Shown piece after piece: positions 34,655 through 46,775 of a stretch of DNA of 64,000 nucleotides. The stretch is from Hyalella azteca (lineage: Eukaryota > Arthropoda > Malacostraca > Amphipoda > Hyalellidae). The stretch lies in NCBI RefSeq assembly GCF_000764305.2, contig NW_025940701.1, positions 434,294-498,293 of the forward strand, given 5' to 3'. The first letter of the stretch is position 1, and each line of letters begins with the position of its first letter. The translations under genes were made by a program, and so were the position numbers. The notes under the pieces were generated by a model. The model saw only the letters and a list, made by a program, of their open reading frames with translations, made no database searches and was not told where the DNA came from.

Positions 34655-37600
34655 AATTATGTATCACTACGTCCTGGAGAAATACATTTCGTGGTACGCA
34701 TATGTACCAATACGTAGTCAACGTGTTAAAATATTCAATTATTTCAAAGAACTGAAAAGAAATCATAGAATTTCTGATGTACGTGTATCAGTTATTTGCT
34801 TCAGTCGTCCATGGTCGCAATCTCTTGTGATTTGTGCTCGGCGTCTAAGCTTCGGTTTTTTCTAGAAAAAAATGCCTCGTTTATGCAAAAACGGCCGTGA
34901 TGCCCAAGAGTCAAGAAACCTTTAATTTGAATAATGAGCGATGTTCATTGTTTGAAAATTGAATAGGTCCAAGTTAGTGTATCACCTATAAAATTGCTAT
35001 CTTCTTGCCAGAAACTGTATCCTTGTCTCTTGTTAATTATTAATTTAGTCAAAGTCCTGTACCTTGGTCCTTTTAATTGATGATGAAACCTTCGTAATCC
35101 TCATCAAAAATTTTTTGCGTTGGTGGAATCTCATGTGGGACATAAACCGCGAGTATTTTTATGGTTTAACGCATAGTACTGGTAGTCGTGAGATCGATGT
35201 TAAATTTCTAATTGGCTAGTTTTTTCCCCTATTTATTGAAAATTTATTTTCTCTTTTTTTTTATGGTTGATCGAGTGCGCTATCAGACGGTGACGCAGCA
35301 TTGCTCAAGTTATCTCGCTTGCAGTTCCTACGTTCTATATACCGCAGTATATGGTATCTTCTATGTTGATTTATAGTATAATCCACTGCTACTCGTAGTA
35401 TCAGTGGATGAAGTATCATGTATGTTGACTCTTGTTGACTAATCATGCTTGACAGCTACTCAGCATGTTATTACTCGGAGAAAAATTATGCAATCATTGG
35501 TATCTTCGTTGTCAACGCTGCAAACTGACCGCGAATACCCCGGCATCGTTCATGGTATGATTATGTACTTTCTCTCCCAAAATTGTATCAAGTCAGAGAA
35601 TATTTATCCTCTGGCATTATATTATTCGATGTTTAAGAATATTTAGAATGAATTAAAATAAAGATGCTGGCCAAAAAGTATTTGAATCACGATTCATGCT
35701 TCCTACAGCTATTTTCTTCCTGAAGAACTTTTTTTTTTACTTTTTCACCAATATAGCATTTCTTTCACATGATTTATGTCCTTATTAGATTGGGAGCACA
35801 TTGACTTTGAGTGAACACACATCCCCAGTTCTGGTAGAGCTCATTGGAAAATGCATTTCATAGTGCGCAATGAGAAATTAGTCCTCAACATTCAAGGCGG
35901 AAAAAAATTTCCGGTTTGAAATTGTTGTCGACGCAATTGCTGTTGCTGTAAACCATGTAAGACATGCTTGTTTATGTTTCACTAGCAACTGGATTAATAG
36001 TACTGCGGAGGCAATGAAATGCTCATAGCTAATGATTGAAGTTTTATATTGATGGTCTAATTATAAAAACTATGGAATGTATAAGTAATGTTAAACTAGT
36101 ACAACTAATGAAGCAGAGAAATGTACCACTAATAGAGCAGTGAAATACCAGGGAACTATATAGGAGCATGGGGTGACGAAATTACTAGTATATACGAAGC
36201 TATTACAGCCATTGGTGCAGTTCATGCAGAGACCAAGTAGTCAATAAATGGCTAGGAAATCACATCGCTTCTCCCAAAATGAGCCTTAGCACCAAAATAA
36301 GAGAAATATTGAGAAGAAATAACTAGAAATGTGTCAGACTTGCAAGAATTTATTTTTATTTTATTTAAAAAAATGTTAAAATATCCCGGTTGCCAATATA
36401 CGTTGTTTCAACCAAAAATGCTCGGAACACTGTAGATACATAATATCTATGGGATACAAGTTTTTTGTTTTACGGTGGGTAATTGTAAGTTTTGGAGATC
36501 GTTACCTGTCGTTTAAGAATACGAAGCTAGATTTATCTTTGACCGCCATCTAAAGCATGGCTGGCGAGACCGGCATGCCGATGCGCCTCTAGCGGTTGCC
36601 GCTAGTAATCCAGCTCGCTCAAGTCACTCGGTGGTGATAAGAGTAATCCTCTACACGTCTCAAGTTCTAATCTTAAGATTATATTCACTTCCAGCATTAA
36701 AGCATTAATCGTTCAAGCGCTTCCAGCAGTAATCGTAGCCCTGGATCACTAATGGAACACCGTCCCGAACACGTCTTGAGAACGATACAAAATTTCACAC
36801 CCATGCACCGACTGTTTCAGGCGCGAGAGTAGCTGATCTGCGTTTTATATAGAGTATCAATGAACGACCATTTTAGATTGGTCAGTATTTGTTAATAACG
36901 TTAACATTTTGGCAAAAACTAGAAAATACATTTGAAAATAATTTAAATTCAAAATTTCCGGTACTCTCAATACCGTCCTCGAGCGCGTTATGCTCTCGAG
37001 TTGTCGCTGGCGAACGCCACTGCGCGAAGAGTCGATAGCTGCGACGTGGCGCTCTCACTCCCTACATGGTGGTGCTCGATCGCTCGGTATGCTCCGAGAG
37101 ACTTCTCGACTCCTTTTAAATGTTTTAATGCTATGTCATATGGTGATTTATGACGTTCCAGAATACTTCATCCATGTCAAGGACCATGCATACTGAAGCT
37201 CTATTGATTGGCTATGCAAGGTAAAATTATGTGTAGTATATAATATATGACTTCTTACTTGATTCACAATTTTGACCGTATATTACTATGGATGAATTTT
37301 TTTTAATAATCGAGTCGCTTTGATCATTTTTTCTTGTTTGGACGCGCAATTAATGTTCAGTGATTTCAGTTCGGTTACAAATGAATGTTGCGTGATTCTT
37401 ATTGAACGCTTTGCAAAAGGATTCGTTCATATGAATGACTTTCGAAAATAATACCTGTTTAGAGGCACATGACTCGATACAATTCAAGGCCGAATCCCTA
37501 ACAAAATTTAGAGTCGCCCCAGCTTCTGGTACTCCAAATCAGAAGCTGCCGCGTCTGTAAATTTTCACTGGGATATCGCTCATTCAAGTGTGTGCTCGCG

Positions 37601-38110
37601 CCTTCTCTGCTTGGGGCATCGAGTGTATGCAGCACTTTTCACAATCAAGACGTATGGCCCGTAACGTATTTTAATTTAATAACTGCGCTACGCTAAATCT
37701 AATATATTGCGTAGATTGCACACCGCGCTTGTCAAATCGTATAGTAACTTAAATGATGTATATGGTATTTTTTCGCAGTCATTCATTATGCGCCTTAAAT
37801 TTAATTCGTTACTTTTATACCTGCCCCCAAGTCCGATTAACGTTCCGGGAAAAACAAATATTCTTACTCGAATAATTGTGGGATTGGTTTTCAACACCAC
37901 ACAATGCCACTACTGTACCATAGTAATGTACCTGTGGATGCTTAATGACCCAGCTACGAAGGGTAGCACGTTTAAGGAGTTAGGCTCCATTTGCCTTCAT
38001 TCTTATTGTGTTCGTTATTATGGTTCCAATAAAGCCTATTCGGTGCTGCTATGTTCTTCCCAATCTTCACGCACGAACCGTCGCCCGTTACAATAAATTG
38101 CTCCTACTAT
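34655..38110. other. No gene seen
   Basis: Patches with higher GC at 36540-36650 and 36970-37090, and an open frame of 129 codons at 37707-38096 (+), have no recognisable domain. Hyphenated palindromes occur near 35340. Confidence 0.4.
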
Positions 38111-38995
38111 TAACATAACATAGTGATCTCGGCGCTGCAGTGTAGGCCTGATGTGGCCTGTCGCCGATTCTTTTCCTTTTCGTGCCTTGTTCACAGAAGA
38201 TCTAAAATCGTGTCATTTGACCGGATCTTTTCGCGACTGACGAAAGTTTGAAATAGCTACTCGACTTCCGCCGGGTTCGATATGGTGCTAGACATTTCAA
38301 ATCTGAACATGTATTTTTCCATAGCTTTATCTTGTCTGTTCTTGAACGAGTTCATACTTGGAGCGCCATCGATGTCATCGGGGAGGCTGTTCCACATGTC
38401 GGTGATTCGAAGCTGTTCCAGGAGGCTGTTCCACATGTCGGTGATTCGAGAAGAAATTTTGTCGCGTGGAGAAGTTGCAGCGCAGTTTTTTTAGTTTATA
38501 GCCGTGGCCCCTGGTGTTGGTTCTTGTTTCAAATTCTAGTAATCCTTCGGGGACCTTGTATAAACCATGAGCATACTTGTATACTTCAATGAGGCCCCCA
38601 CGCAGACGTCGATAACTGAGGCTTGGAAGCTTCATAATCTTTAATCTTTCTTCATAGGACTTGCCCTTCAAGCCTGGAATTATCCTTGTTGCGCGTCTTC
38701 GAACATTCTCTATTAAATTTTTGTCCTTTTCAAATCTCGGTGACCACACAACATTTCCAAACTCTAGATTCGGGCGCACGACAGCAACAAACAACTGCTT
38801 CATCGCTTCTGCATCTAGGAACTCGTATGAGCGTCTGATTAGTCCAAGAAGTTTGTTGGATTTGTTAGCTTGCGTTTCAACATGCTTAGAAAATTTCAGC
38901 TCCTTGTCGACATAAACTCCGAGATCTTTTTCCACACTAGACTTTTCAATCATTACTCTCTCGTTGCAACCATGTGTATTCGAGTAACAACAAAT
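38111..38995 (-). pseudogene. 5'-truncated CR1/Jockey-like LINE, reverse transcriptase C-terminus
   Basis: On the minus strand a frame encodes the end of a non-LTR retrotransposon polymerase: EKDLGVYVDKELKFSKHV, KLLGLIRRSYEFLD, VVRPNLEFGNVVWSPRF, NVRRRATRIIPGLKGKSYEE and LPSLSYRRLRGGLIEVYKYA. These thumb/C-terminal blocks are typical of CR1/Jockey elements. It is cut off 5' near 38995. A frameshift near 38455 shifts the expected RITDMWNSL, and a 36-bp block around it is duplicated (38390-38455). The stop and 3' UTR match the copy at 25343-25620, and the 3' end is ATGTTATGTT-like. It cannot mobilise itself. Confidence 0.9.
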
Positions 38996-39527
38996 GTATG
39001 AATGAGTGGAAAGCAATAAATATTAATGAATATGTTTTATTCTATGTTTTAATTTCATCCTTAGGTAATAGATTAATCGGTTTTATTTCCAGTTAGGAAG
39101 GAATTTCACTGTCGCTCATGACTGAACTTGCAAAGTGGTAAGTGGATCCTCATTTTTTACACTTATTTTAATATTATTTTATATAGTTCCGTCTTAGTGA
39201 ATCATCTCGGCCAGTGCCGCACTTTATTTATTGAACAATCGCGTTAATTGAACGACAACAAGCTGTTATTGGTGCTCAAGGCTATGAATCCTCACGATGA
39301 TTCGCCCCCTCATTTGACTTCCCTCGTTCCCCGCTCCCGAGTCTGCATAGATGGTCGCACTCTGCAAGCTGTCATGCCCCCCGTATGTTGACAAGCAGTC
39401 GGGTCAAGGTGGCCACATTTTCGCACGTTAGTGGCGACTTACGACAAGGAAGGAGTGCATGCTTGCCCTGAGCGTGCATGAGAAGTACCCGGGTCTACGT
39501 CACAAAATTTTAGATTTAAAGCTGACT
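38996..39527. other. No gene seen
   Basis: Unique sequence between the LINE fragment and a MITE. GC-richer at 39290-39500, but no frame or domain recognised. Confidence 0.4.
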
Positions 39528-39684
39528 TTTTAGCGCATTTTCTCATCTATGAAAAAAGGCGCTATTGTGCTCGTCATGTCCGTCCGTCCATCCGTCTGTC
39601 TGTCTGTGACTTCACGTTTTCGTCGATTTTGAGATAAGGCGCTCTCTGTCACTCACTGCAGTGAGTACTGAGTTATATTTTTTC
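39528..39684. mobile_element. MITE-like family B, copy 1
   Basis: Shares its length with 58471-58640: TTTTAGCGCATTTTCTCAT at the left, a (TCCG/TCTG)n stretch in the middle, and GCGCTCTCTGTC then a perfect 16-bp palindrome ACTCACTGCAGTGAGT (39651-39666) at the right, followed by ACTGAGTTATATTTTT. There is no coding capacity. Confidence 0.75.
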
Positions 39685-40270
39685 ATTCTTATGTTGACTT
39701 GATGTTATTTCGCGTGCAGGCTTTTAGTTCTTTTGTGGAATGGTTAACAGCTATTACCTGCAATGTTGTTATTCTATAATAATAGATGTCGTTTAGCAGA
39801 CTAAGTCTGTGCACAGATAGAATAAATATGAATTGTAAAATGCTATTTTTAACAGAAATTTGAGGAACTTTCGAGTTTGAGGAAATTGAGGAACAATATT
39901 AAACGGGGAAAAGGATGATTACAGGAATCACTAAAATTCTTTGACTCGATCAGTGCCGGAACATTCGCATGTTGCATTTCTCGGCAGCAAGTTGGCGTGA
40001 AAGGTTCCCCGAGGCTATCCAAAATTACAGTTCTTGACGGTTACAAAAAGTTTAGTCAATGGTTTATATGCCAGATTTGCCACAGATTGAACTAATAGCA
40101 ATCAAATCATGCACTCATGCCTCGTTTGATGTTTTTCCTAACTACTCATTCAATTTTGCTGCAACTGCATTGAAATATCGTGTAAAATATATTCCTAATC
40201 TGCATAATGAATTAATCGATGATTTATGTAGTTTGCTCGTATGTCATTAAATGCATCTCCTTAAAACCCT
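39685..40270. other. No gene seen
   Basis: One 63-codon open frame without a recognisable domain. Confidence 0.4.
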
Positions 40271-40416
40271 GGGGCCATAGTTTCAAAATTCGCTAAGTCA
40301 ACGTGAGTACTTACGCTCTATTTTCTTGTCTATGATTGCATGGATTTTGCTTGGAAGGCCGTCAATGATTGGCTGATGAACTTACGATCTATTAACTTTT
40401 TTGAAAGTATGGTCTC
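40271..40416. mobile_element. MITE family A, copy 2
   Basis: Same family and orientation as 14457-14610. The left end is GGGGCCATAGTTTCAAAA and the right end is TTTTTTGAAAGTATGG, nearly its inverse. It is slightly shorter than copy 1 through small deletions. Confidence 0.75.
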
Positions 40417-42900
40417 TAGTGCAGAGGTCTGGAGAGCTCCCCTCATATCGGTCTTTTGATAAGCTCAGACGCTTATAGATTGCACTAGGTTCAACAACGT
40501 CGACACTCAATTAATCCTACGATTTGTGTAGGAATTTCGTTATGAAAAATAATGTGAGTCAGCAATGTTAGTTTGGGGTAGGACGATATTGTCCGATTCA
40601 TTTGCCAATTAAGATAAGAATTACTAAGTGATAGAGTGGACGATGTGGCCGGCAAGTCAGGAGTGAGTTGGATGCTGTATACTGTACTAAGTACTGCACC
40701 TTCTTGTGAGTCGTCTTGTAGTCGACCCTAACCTTCAAATGCCTCATTAACTAAATCTTCTGCAATCCTTTTATGGTAGAATTGACCTGCAGATAACTTG
40801 TTTCCGTATCAGTATAGTCCACAGCCCGATGTCCTTATTGGCATAAGTACTCCATTGATTTCTTTAAATTTTGTCATGTACTTATAATAATATGCTGTGT
40901 CGAATTTTTCAATTTTACTCAGACGGATCTCGGTTGCCTTGATTTTCCAATATGAAAACATGAGCTTATTCGTTGCTGGTGTTGGGCTATGAATTACATG
41001 AAGGCTAAGCGAAGGCGTCTATAAATGGCACTTGTATGTTACTCTCTTGCTAATGTATTCAACGCTTAGCATCTGCTCGCATTTCAACGCTGAAGAAACG
41101 TGTTGACCCTGTGCATGGTTCTCAAACTGCGGCCGTTGTGCGCGATCCGCTAGCGGTACACGAGAAGCTTCAAGTGACACGTGAAGACTTTCAGTATCAT
41201 GAACGGGTTTTAAATTATATTAGTTAATTTCAATTAACATACATAAATGTTTACTTAATAACAACTATTTGAAACGCGGTGACTAAACGAGCCGGGCCCT
41301 CCAAGTGGTATGTGCACTTTTGCGAGAACAGAGTGGTAAGCACAATAGTTACGTAAGGTTACATGTGTTCCTTCGATAATATCGCCTAGAAGTGAGTCAA
41401 ATGTCTTGTAATTCGAATACGTATATACGACGGATTTTCATTTTAGAAATAATGTGTTCATATCGGAAATTGTTGGTTGTTGATTTCCTTGTTTTGCGAG
41501 CTTCATTTGGTAGTCTATCAATCGTCAAAACGATTTGGCGATTTGGTAGTCAATCAATCGTCAAAAAAATACAACTGGTTTCCTTATCAAGATTAATTTG
41601 TTGTAGCTAATTTTCTATGCTGTGTAGTGCGGCGTTTTCTTTTGAACATTCCATGGGGAAACCAATACAAACCTGAATTAGCCGCTCATTCAACCTCGAA
41701 CTATGTTTATGTTTCCAATTCTGTTTGTCTTTTTGTTAGTCTATTTGTAAATTATTATTAGGTTAAAAAAGGGGTAAAGGTATTGACGTGAAATGAAATT
41801 TGTCAAGCCGGTGATCGACGCCTGCCTTGAACTGAATTGCTGGGCCCCTTATGACGCCTGCCAGCAGTGATCAATAGCCCAGCTCGTGTTCTGTTTATCT
41901 ACTTTCGGTTACTGTTGTTGTTATGCGGCCTTCGACGACTTTAAACTCGTCTCTCACGAGGAGCAACAGGTTCGTCTGTTGTAATACTATTCCTACGAGG
42001 ACGTTATTTATCCGTGCATCACCACAGGGGATCAATATATTCCCTTGTTTCAATGTTGTGCCCATTAAAGCTAACTCTTCATCTCTCAATGGAATGAATT
42101 AGTTCGTTTGGTGCGATGCCATCCGTAGCTCCACGTCTCGTAAATCTTGTCTTGAGAGATCTCATTTGTTCCTTTCTATAATGAAATTCATGGCTGACTT
42201 ATGAATTGAGTGTGCTGGACGAAGTTAATAATGGGTTAAATGCACTTGATTTTAAGCGAAGAGACCAAATTAATCTTCAACTATAGTTTCAGTTCGAAAC
42301 AATTGGAAGAATAATTTCTATCAAGAGCCTTTGGTGTAATGACAGATTTAGCCAATTAATTTTACCATCGGTTTCTTAATTCCACTTTATGATTATCCTT
42401 GCAATTTTAGATTTAATCTGATTATCGCTCCCAATTAGTCCATCAAAGTTTCTATTTTCGTTCCTGTAATTTATGTTGATTTTCCTGTTGTTAAATTTCC
42501 TTTCACCGCATAGAATGAGTCGGAAAATTTTTTGGTCTAAAATTGAATAGGAATGTTGAGATTGAATTGAAATTTAATCTTAAAATGCAAGTCTTTTTAC
42601 TATTAGAATCTATAGCCATCATATATAGATGTTTAATTGTAGAAATGTCATTTAGAAATGCCGTCTATAGCTCAAAGTGTCGGTATGAGACCATATTCGT
42701 AGGTATGTCTGTTGAAATCTTAACTGAATGCCCATCTCAAGTACATAATAGAACAAATTACGTGGATTATTGGCTTGTGGAATGTTGAGGAACAGCACGG
42801 CATGCTCGTCACGTGTCATCAGGCCTCGCTTTATGGAGTTTCAATTTGGCCGGAGTTGTCGAAAGTGAGATGTAATAAAGAGGAGAAAGTTCTCGCGGTT
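40417..42900. other. No gene seen; one 36-bp duplication
   Basis: ATTTGGTAGTC(T/A)ATCAATCGTCAAAA is present twice at 41505 and 41541. No domain or supported exon. Confidence 0.45.
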
Positions 42901-42984
42901 TCCCGTAAAGTTACCGTGATGTCCCGTAAAGTTGCCGTGATGTCCCGTAAAGTTGCCGTGATGTCCCGTAAAGTTACCGCGGTG
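42901..42984. repeat. 21-bp tandem repeat, four copies
   Basis: Four units of TCCCGTAAAGTTACCGTGATG (second and third with GCC for ACC). The period is a multiple of three, so a short frame reads SRKV(T/A)VM repeats through it; there is no other support for coding. Confidence 0.9.
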
Positions 42985-45730
42985 TCATACGCCTATACCG
43001 CATTAAATGTCATCAATATTAATTTAATACACGTAATATTTTCACACTCGCAGCATGCTAATTTATGCCTGAAATCTCTATCATATATAAGAATTTCGTC
43101 TACCCAAATGAAGATTGGGATTCATAGCTAATAGTGCGCTGAAGCATTGGTCAACATTAATTTCTATCCGTTACAATGTGTAAAAACGTGACTCAAAAGG
43201 CAACAAGTTTTTTTCATTATAATTGAATTGGTTTCGTAGCTTCGATCTAGACGCCTTGAAAAAAATTCTAATCAAGTTGATGTTGACATGAGGTTCCTTC
43301 AGGCAAATCGCTAATTATAGCTGCACTATATTGCAGAGAGGTAATTCGAGGACCATTAGACCATTTAAGCGAGCTGATCCAATTAAAAGGCGCCTTGTGC
43401 TCGCTGTCCTCATCTTGGTTCCGTGTTATCTGAGTACACAGGCTACGGTGACGCCGCCTCAAGGCTGCCCCGCCAACTTTTTGGCTTCTCCTACGATCCT
43501 GAAATTGCGTCGTAGCTTCTGGACTATTCCATCCTGCTGAGCTCGCAGAAAAATGCGTGGGACTATGTCCAAATAGCGATGTAATTTTTTACTTGTGTGG
43601 GTCACCCTGAACCACTTTGGACCGCTTGAAAAGCGTATCAGTGAAGAAAATGTATCACTATTTCGATAATACGGCCTTTGCAGTGAGGGGGACGACGTGT
43701 AATTAACTGTACACAAATCCACTCATCTTCTCCGTATTTAATGCGTAGTTATCATTAAATTTAACTCAAGTACACGTGATTTTGGAAAAAATTCTTGCAT
43801 AACAATAATTTAACATGCACACTGATTCTCGACGACTCTTCTTATCTGCATTTATGAAGTCGCCAATCGATCAACAGTCATCTGCGTTGACAGTTAACTG
43901 AATTTCTTCAACTACTATGTAGTTCTTTTTCTAAATTCGATATTTGCAACATTTATAATATAGTTTTCCCCGGGATCTGGTCAAGGGTTGTTTAATACAC
44001 TCTATTTATATTTATATCAAAACGCCTAATCGTTCTCCCGACAGTGCTGAAGCCCATAGTTTTTAATTGAATAGTTTTTAATTGAAGTTTGAATTGAAGC
44101 GAATAGTTTTTAGTGGCCAACTTGGTCAGTGCCGGGGACTGCCTACCTTATTCGACCATGTGATCAATATTGTGTTGTAGGGGTTACGTGCTTGATATGG
44201 ATCTAAACCTTCGTTCCTTGTAAGAACCTGTTTCGTGCTATCATGAACAATAGTTCAAACTTTCTCTTGCATAGTTAGGTATTTAATACATTTAGTGGGT
44301 TATATGCGTATGGCGTGATCTATTGACTTTTACTTTTCTAGTGCTCGCTTTAGCTTAAGCATTCGTTGTGCTTGAAATAAAAGCCATACTAATTTATTTG
44401 TTTGTATATTTTTTTATGCGCAAGCCTATTCTTTCTCTACTGTTAATAATAAAGCAATCAGAATTTTTCTTTCTCGTTAATATTGAGCTATTTAATTTTT
44501 GTTTGATACAATTTTAGCATGCTAGTGATATAGCAACTCTTCCATCATATTTTATTTACATGTCATGGCCGTTATTTTTTAAAGTTGAATGTACTTATCG
44601 CACATTTTGTACCTCAGAAACAGGGCAGGCGTTTCATTCCAATGTTCAGTATCATGATTGGCGTTTCATCGCCAATACTCTGCCATCGCTGATTCCTGAG
44701 CATTTCATGGAGCTTTAAATCTAACGTTATCAGCCATGTGCTAACAATTTATGCTAATATTATGCATGCATGCTGATCATGCGGTCTCCACCAATAGTGA
44801 ACGCCACTTCAGACCTTGTAGACGACCACGTATGCGCTTAATAAAACTAGGACAATTAAACGCAATTGCAAACGTACTACGAAGAGTTTACAAATGCCAA
44901 GGAAACATTACTCAAAATATTGTTCAGTGAGTGGCTTAATTTTTAGTTGCGTTAAATTATTACACTTAAGGTGATTATTTAATTTGTTCCTGACTGTCTA
45001 TGGTTCTTATTTTCAAATTTGAAATTATTCAGAGGTTTTTGATACATCCCAAAAAATTATTAATGTTTGAAAAAAAGTTCTTTACTAGTCTTGAATCATT
45101 AAATTTAAACAAGACGTGCATGTAAGTTGTAAAATGGGTTTCATTGCGAAATATTCCAAAGTTATCAAAAATCGCGGTTATATTTCGCTCGTACTGCGCC
45201 TATAATGATAAGAAATCGCGTATTGCCTCACCCATATACTGCATCCAGCCTTGCTAGTACCCACGCCGCTGCACCGAGAATGTCTTGTCATGTCAATACA
45301 CATGCCCCAGACTTCCTCACTTCAATTTTTCCTGTTGATTGTTTGATTTGGGTAAGAAAAGCGTGACCCTGACATCAGTGTTAAATTCTTCCTAAGCCTA
45401 GGCGTAAAAACTCGTTATACTGCGGTAGCGAGGTTATGGAAAACAAGGAACTACTCGACTTCGAATTCTTGGTATTTACTCTTTGGTTTGTGAATGAATG
45501 CTCGACCCTGACATGAGTACCGAAATTTAACTCTTCCTCTAGCACAGACACACACAACTCCATAAGCTTCAGTGGCGAGGTCTGTAGAACTAGGCCTTTA
45601 ATGAAGCTCAAACAACTTTTGTAGAGCCGCCATATATGGAGCACGGCTCGGCCCGAGTATGTCGGCATCCGCTGCCGTTGGCGTCGCCGCCGCCCAGCAG
45701 GCTACCCGGGTTATTGGGTGGTGGACTTTT
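42985..45730. other. No gene seen
   Basis: Minus-strand frames at 43268-43722 and 45381-45668 look somewhat protein-like (for example VTHTSKKLHRYLDIVPRIF). They have no family I recognise and could be old transposon sequence. Confidence 0.4.
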
Positions 45731-46007
45731 ATATTAAGCCTATAAAATGTTACGCGTTTTGATATGACTTTGATAACTTTGGTTTGTCTGTAGCATTATT
45801 GCTCTCATTCGTGATGATCTTCCTTACTTACTCGATGTTCGTTTGAATTATCCGATCTCTGTGGTATGGTATATTAAGCCTATAAAATGTTATGCGTTTC
45901 GATATGACTTTGATAACTTTGGTTTGTCTGTAATATTATTGCTCTCATTCGAGTTAATTTTCCTTACTTACTCGATGTTCGTTTGAATTATCCGATCTCT
46001 GTGGTAT
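45731..46007. repeat. 140-bp tandem duplication
   Basis: Copies 45731-45870 and 45871-46007 share ATATTAAGCCTATAAAATGT, ATGACTTTGATAACTTTGGT and ACTCGATGTTCGTTTGAATT with few differences. Confidence 0.92.
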
Positions 46008-46552
46008 AGATCACATTTGCATATAATCCAGATCGCGCGTTCACCTGATCTAGCATGAGCTTGTCGAGCTGATGCAACGCTTTCTATCTCCATGACCCTT
46101 CTACCGTAGAAGTACTTTTTTAGCATAAATCTACTCGAATGTTCTACAAGTCGGTGCCTTATGAACTGATTTTTTTCATCCACCCTTTGATGTAAATTGA
46201 AATACAGTAAACAGAACTGGAATGCGTCTATTAGCATCTTCACGTTTATCATATTCAAATTCTGACATAAATTCTAGGGCCAATCACACAATATTTCAAA
46301 CTTGTCAAACAGTTGACTTAAAAAAATTAAATTAAAAAATCGGGAAATTAAAAACAATTACTGTTTTTATTCATTATTTTGTAAAATATCACTTGAGCAC
46401 GTACTAATTATGTCATCCTACATCCTTCCAACAAGAAATGTATTCAAGCATATTTCGTACCGACATTCCCTAACACTAAGCAAGATAAACCTGCACCACA
46501 CACATACAAATCAAATTACTGCTAAAAACCCTATAAACGGAAACTATTTATA

Positions 46553-46558
46553 TTTATT
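46553..46558 (-). terminator. Candidate poly(A) signal of transporter 2
   Basis: AATAAA on the minus strand about 220 nt past the stop; another spans 46368-46373. Confidence 0.4.
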
Positions 46559-46775
46559 GTGATTGAAAATTTTATCTCAATTTTACATATCTATCGTCAT
46601 CACGCTGCTTCAGGTATTGTTTTGCAATATTTCTTATAAGAATGACAGTTTGCGGCTCTGTTAGATTACAAGTACACGAACTCACCGCATAACAATCATT
46701 TAATTGCCATCATTCAACTAAAGATTACCACAATGAATAGTCAAAGCTTATAATTAAACATAGGATAAGTTGCAT

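Noticed and set aside
42775..43131. Open frame of 118 codons with SRKV repeats
   Set aside because: The protein-like part is the 21-bp repeat; the rest is AT-rich and unlike any family I know.
43268..43722. Adjacent minus-strand frames that look protein-like
   Set aside because: No family recognised and no splice evidence joining them; left as possible old transposon sequence.
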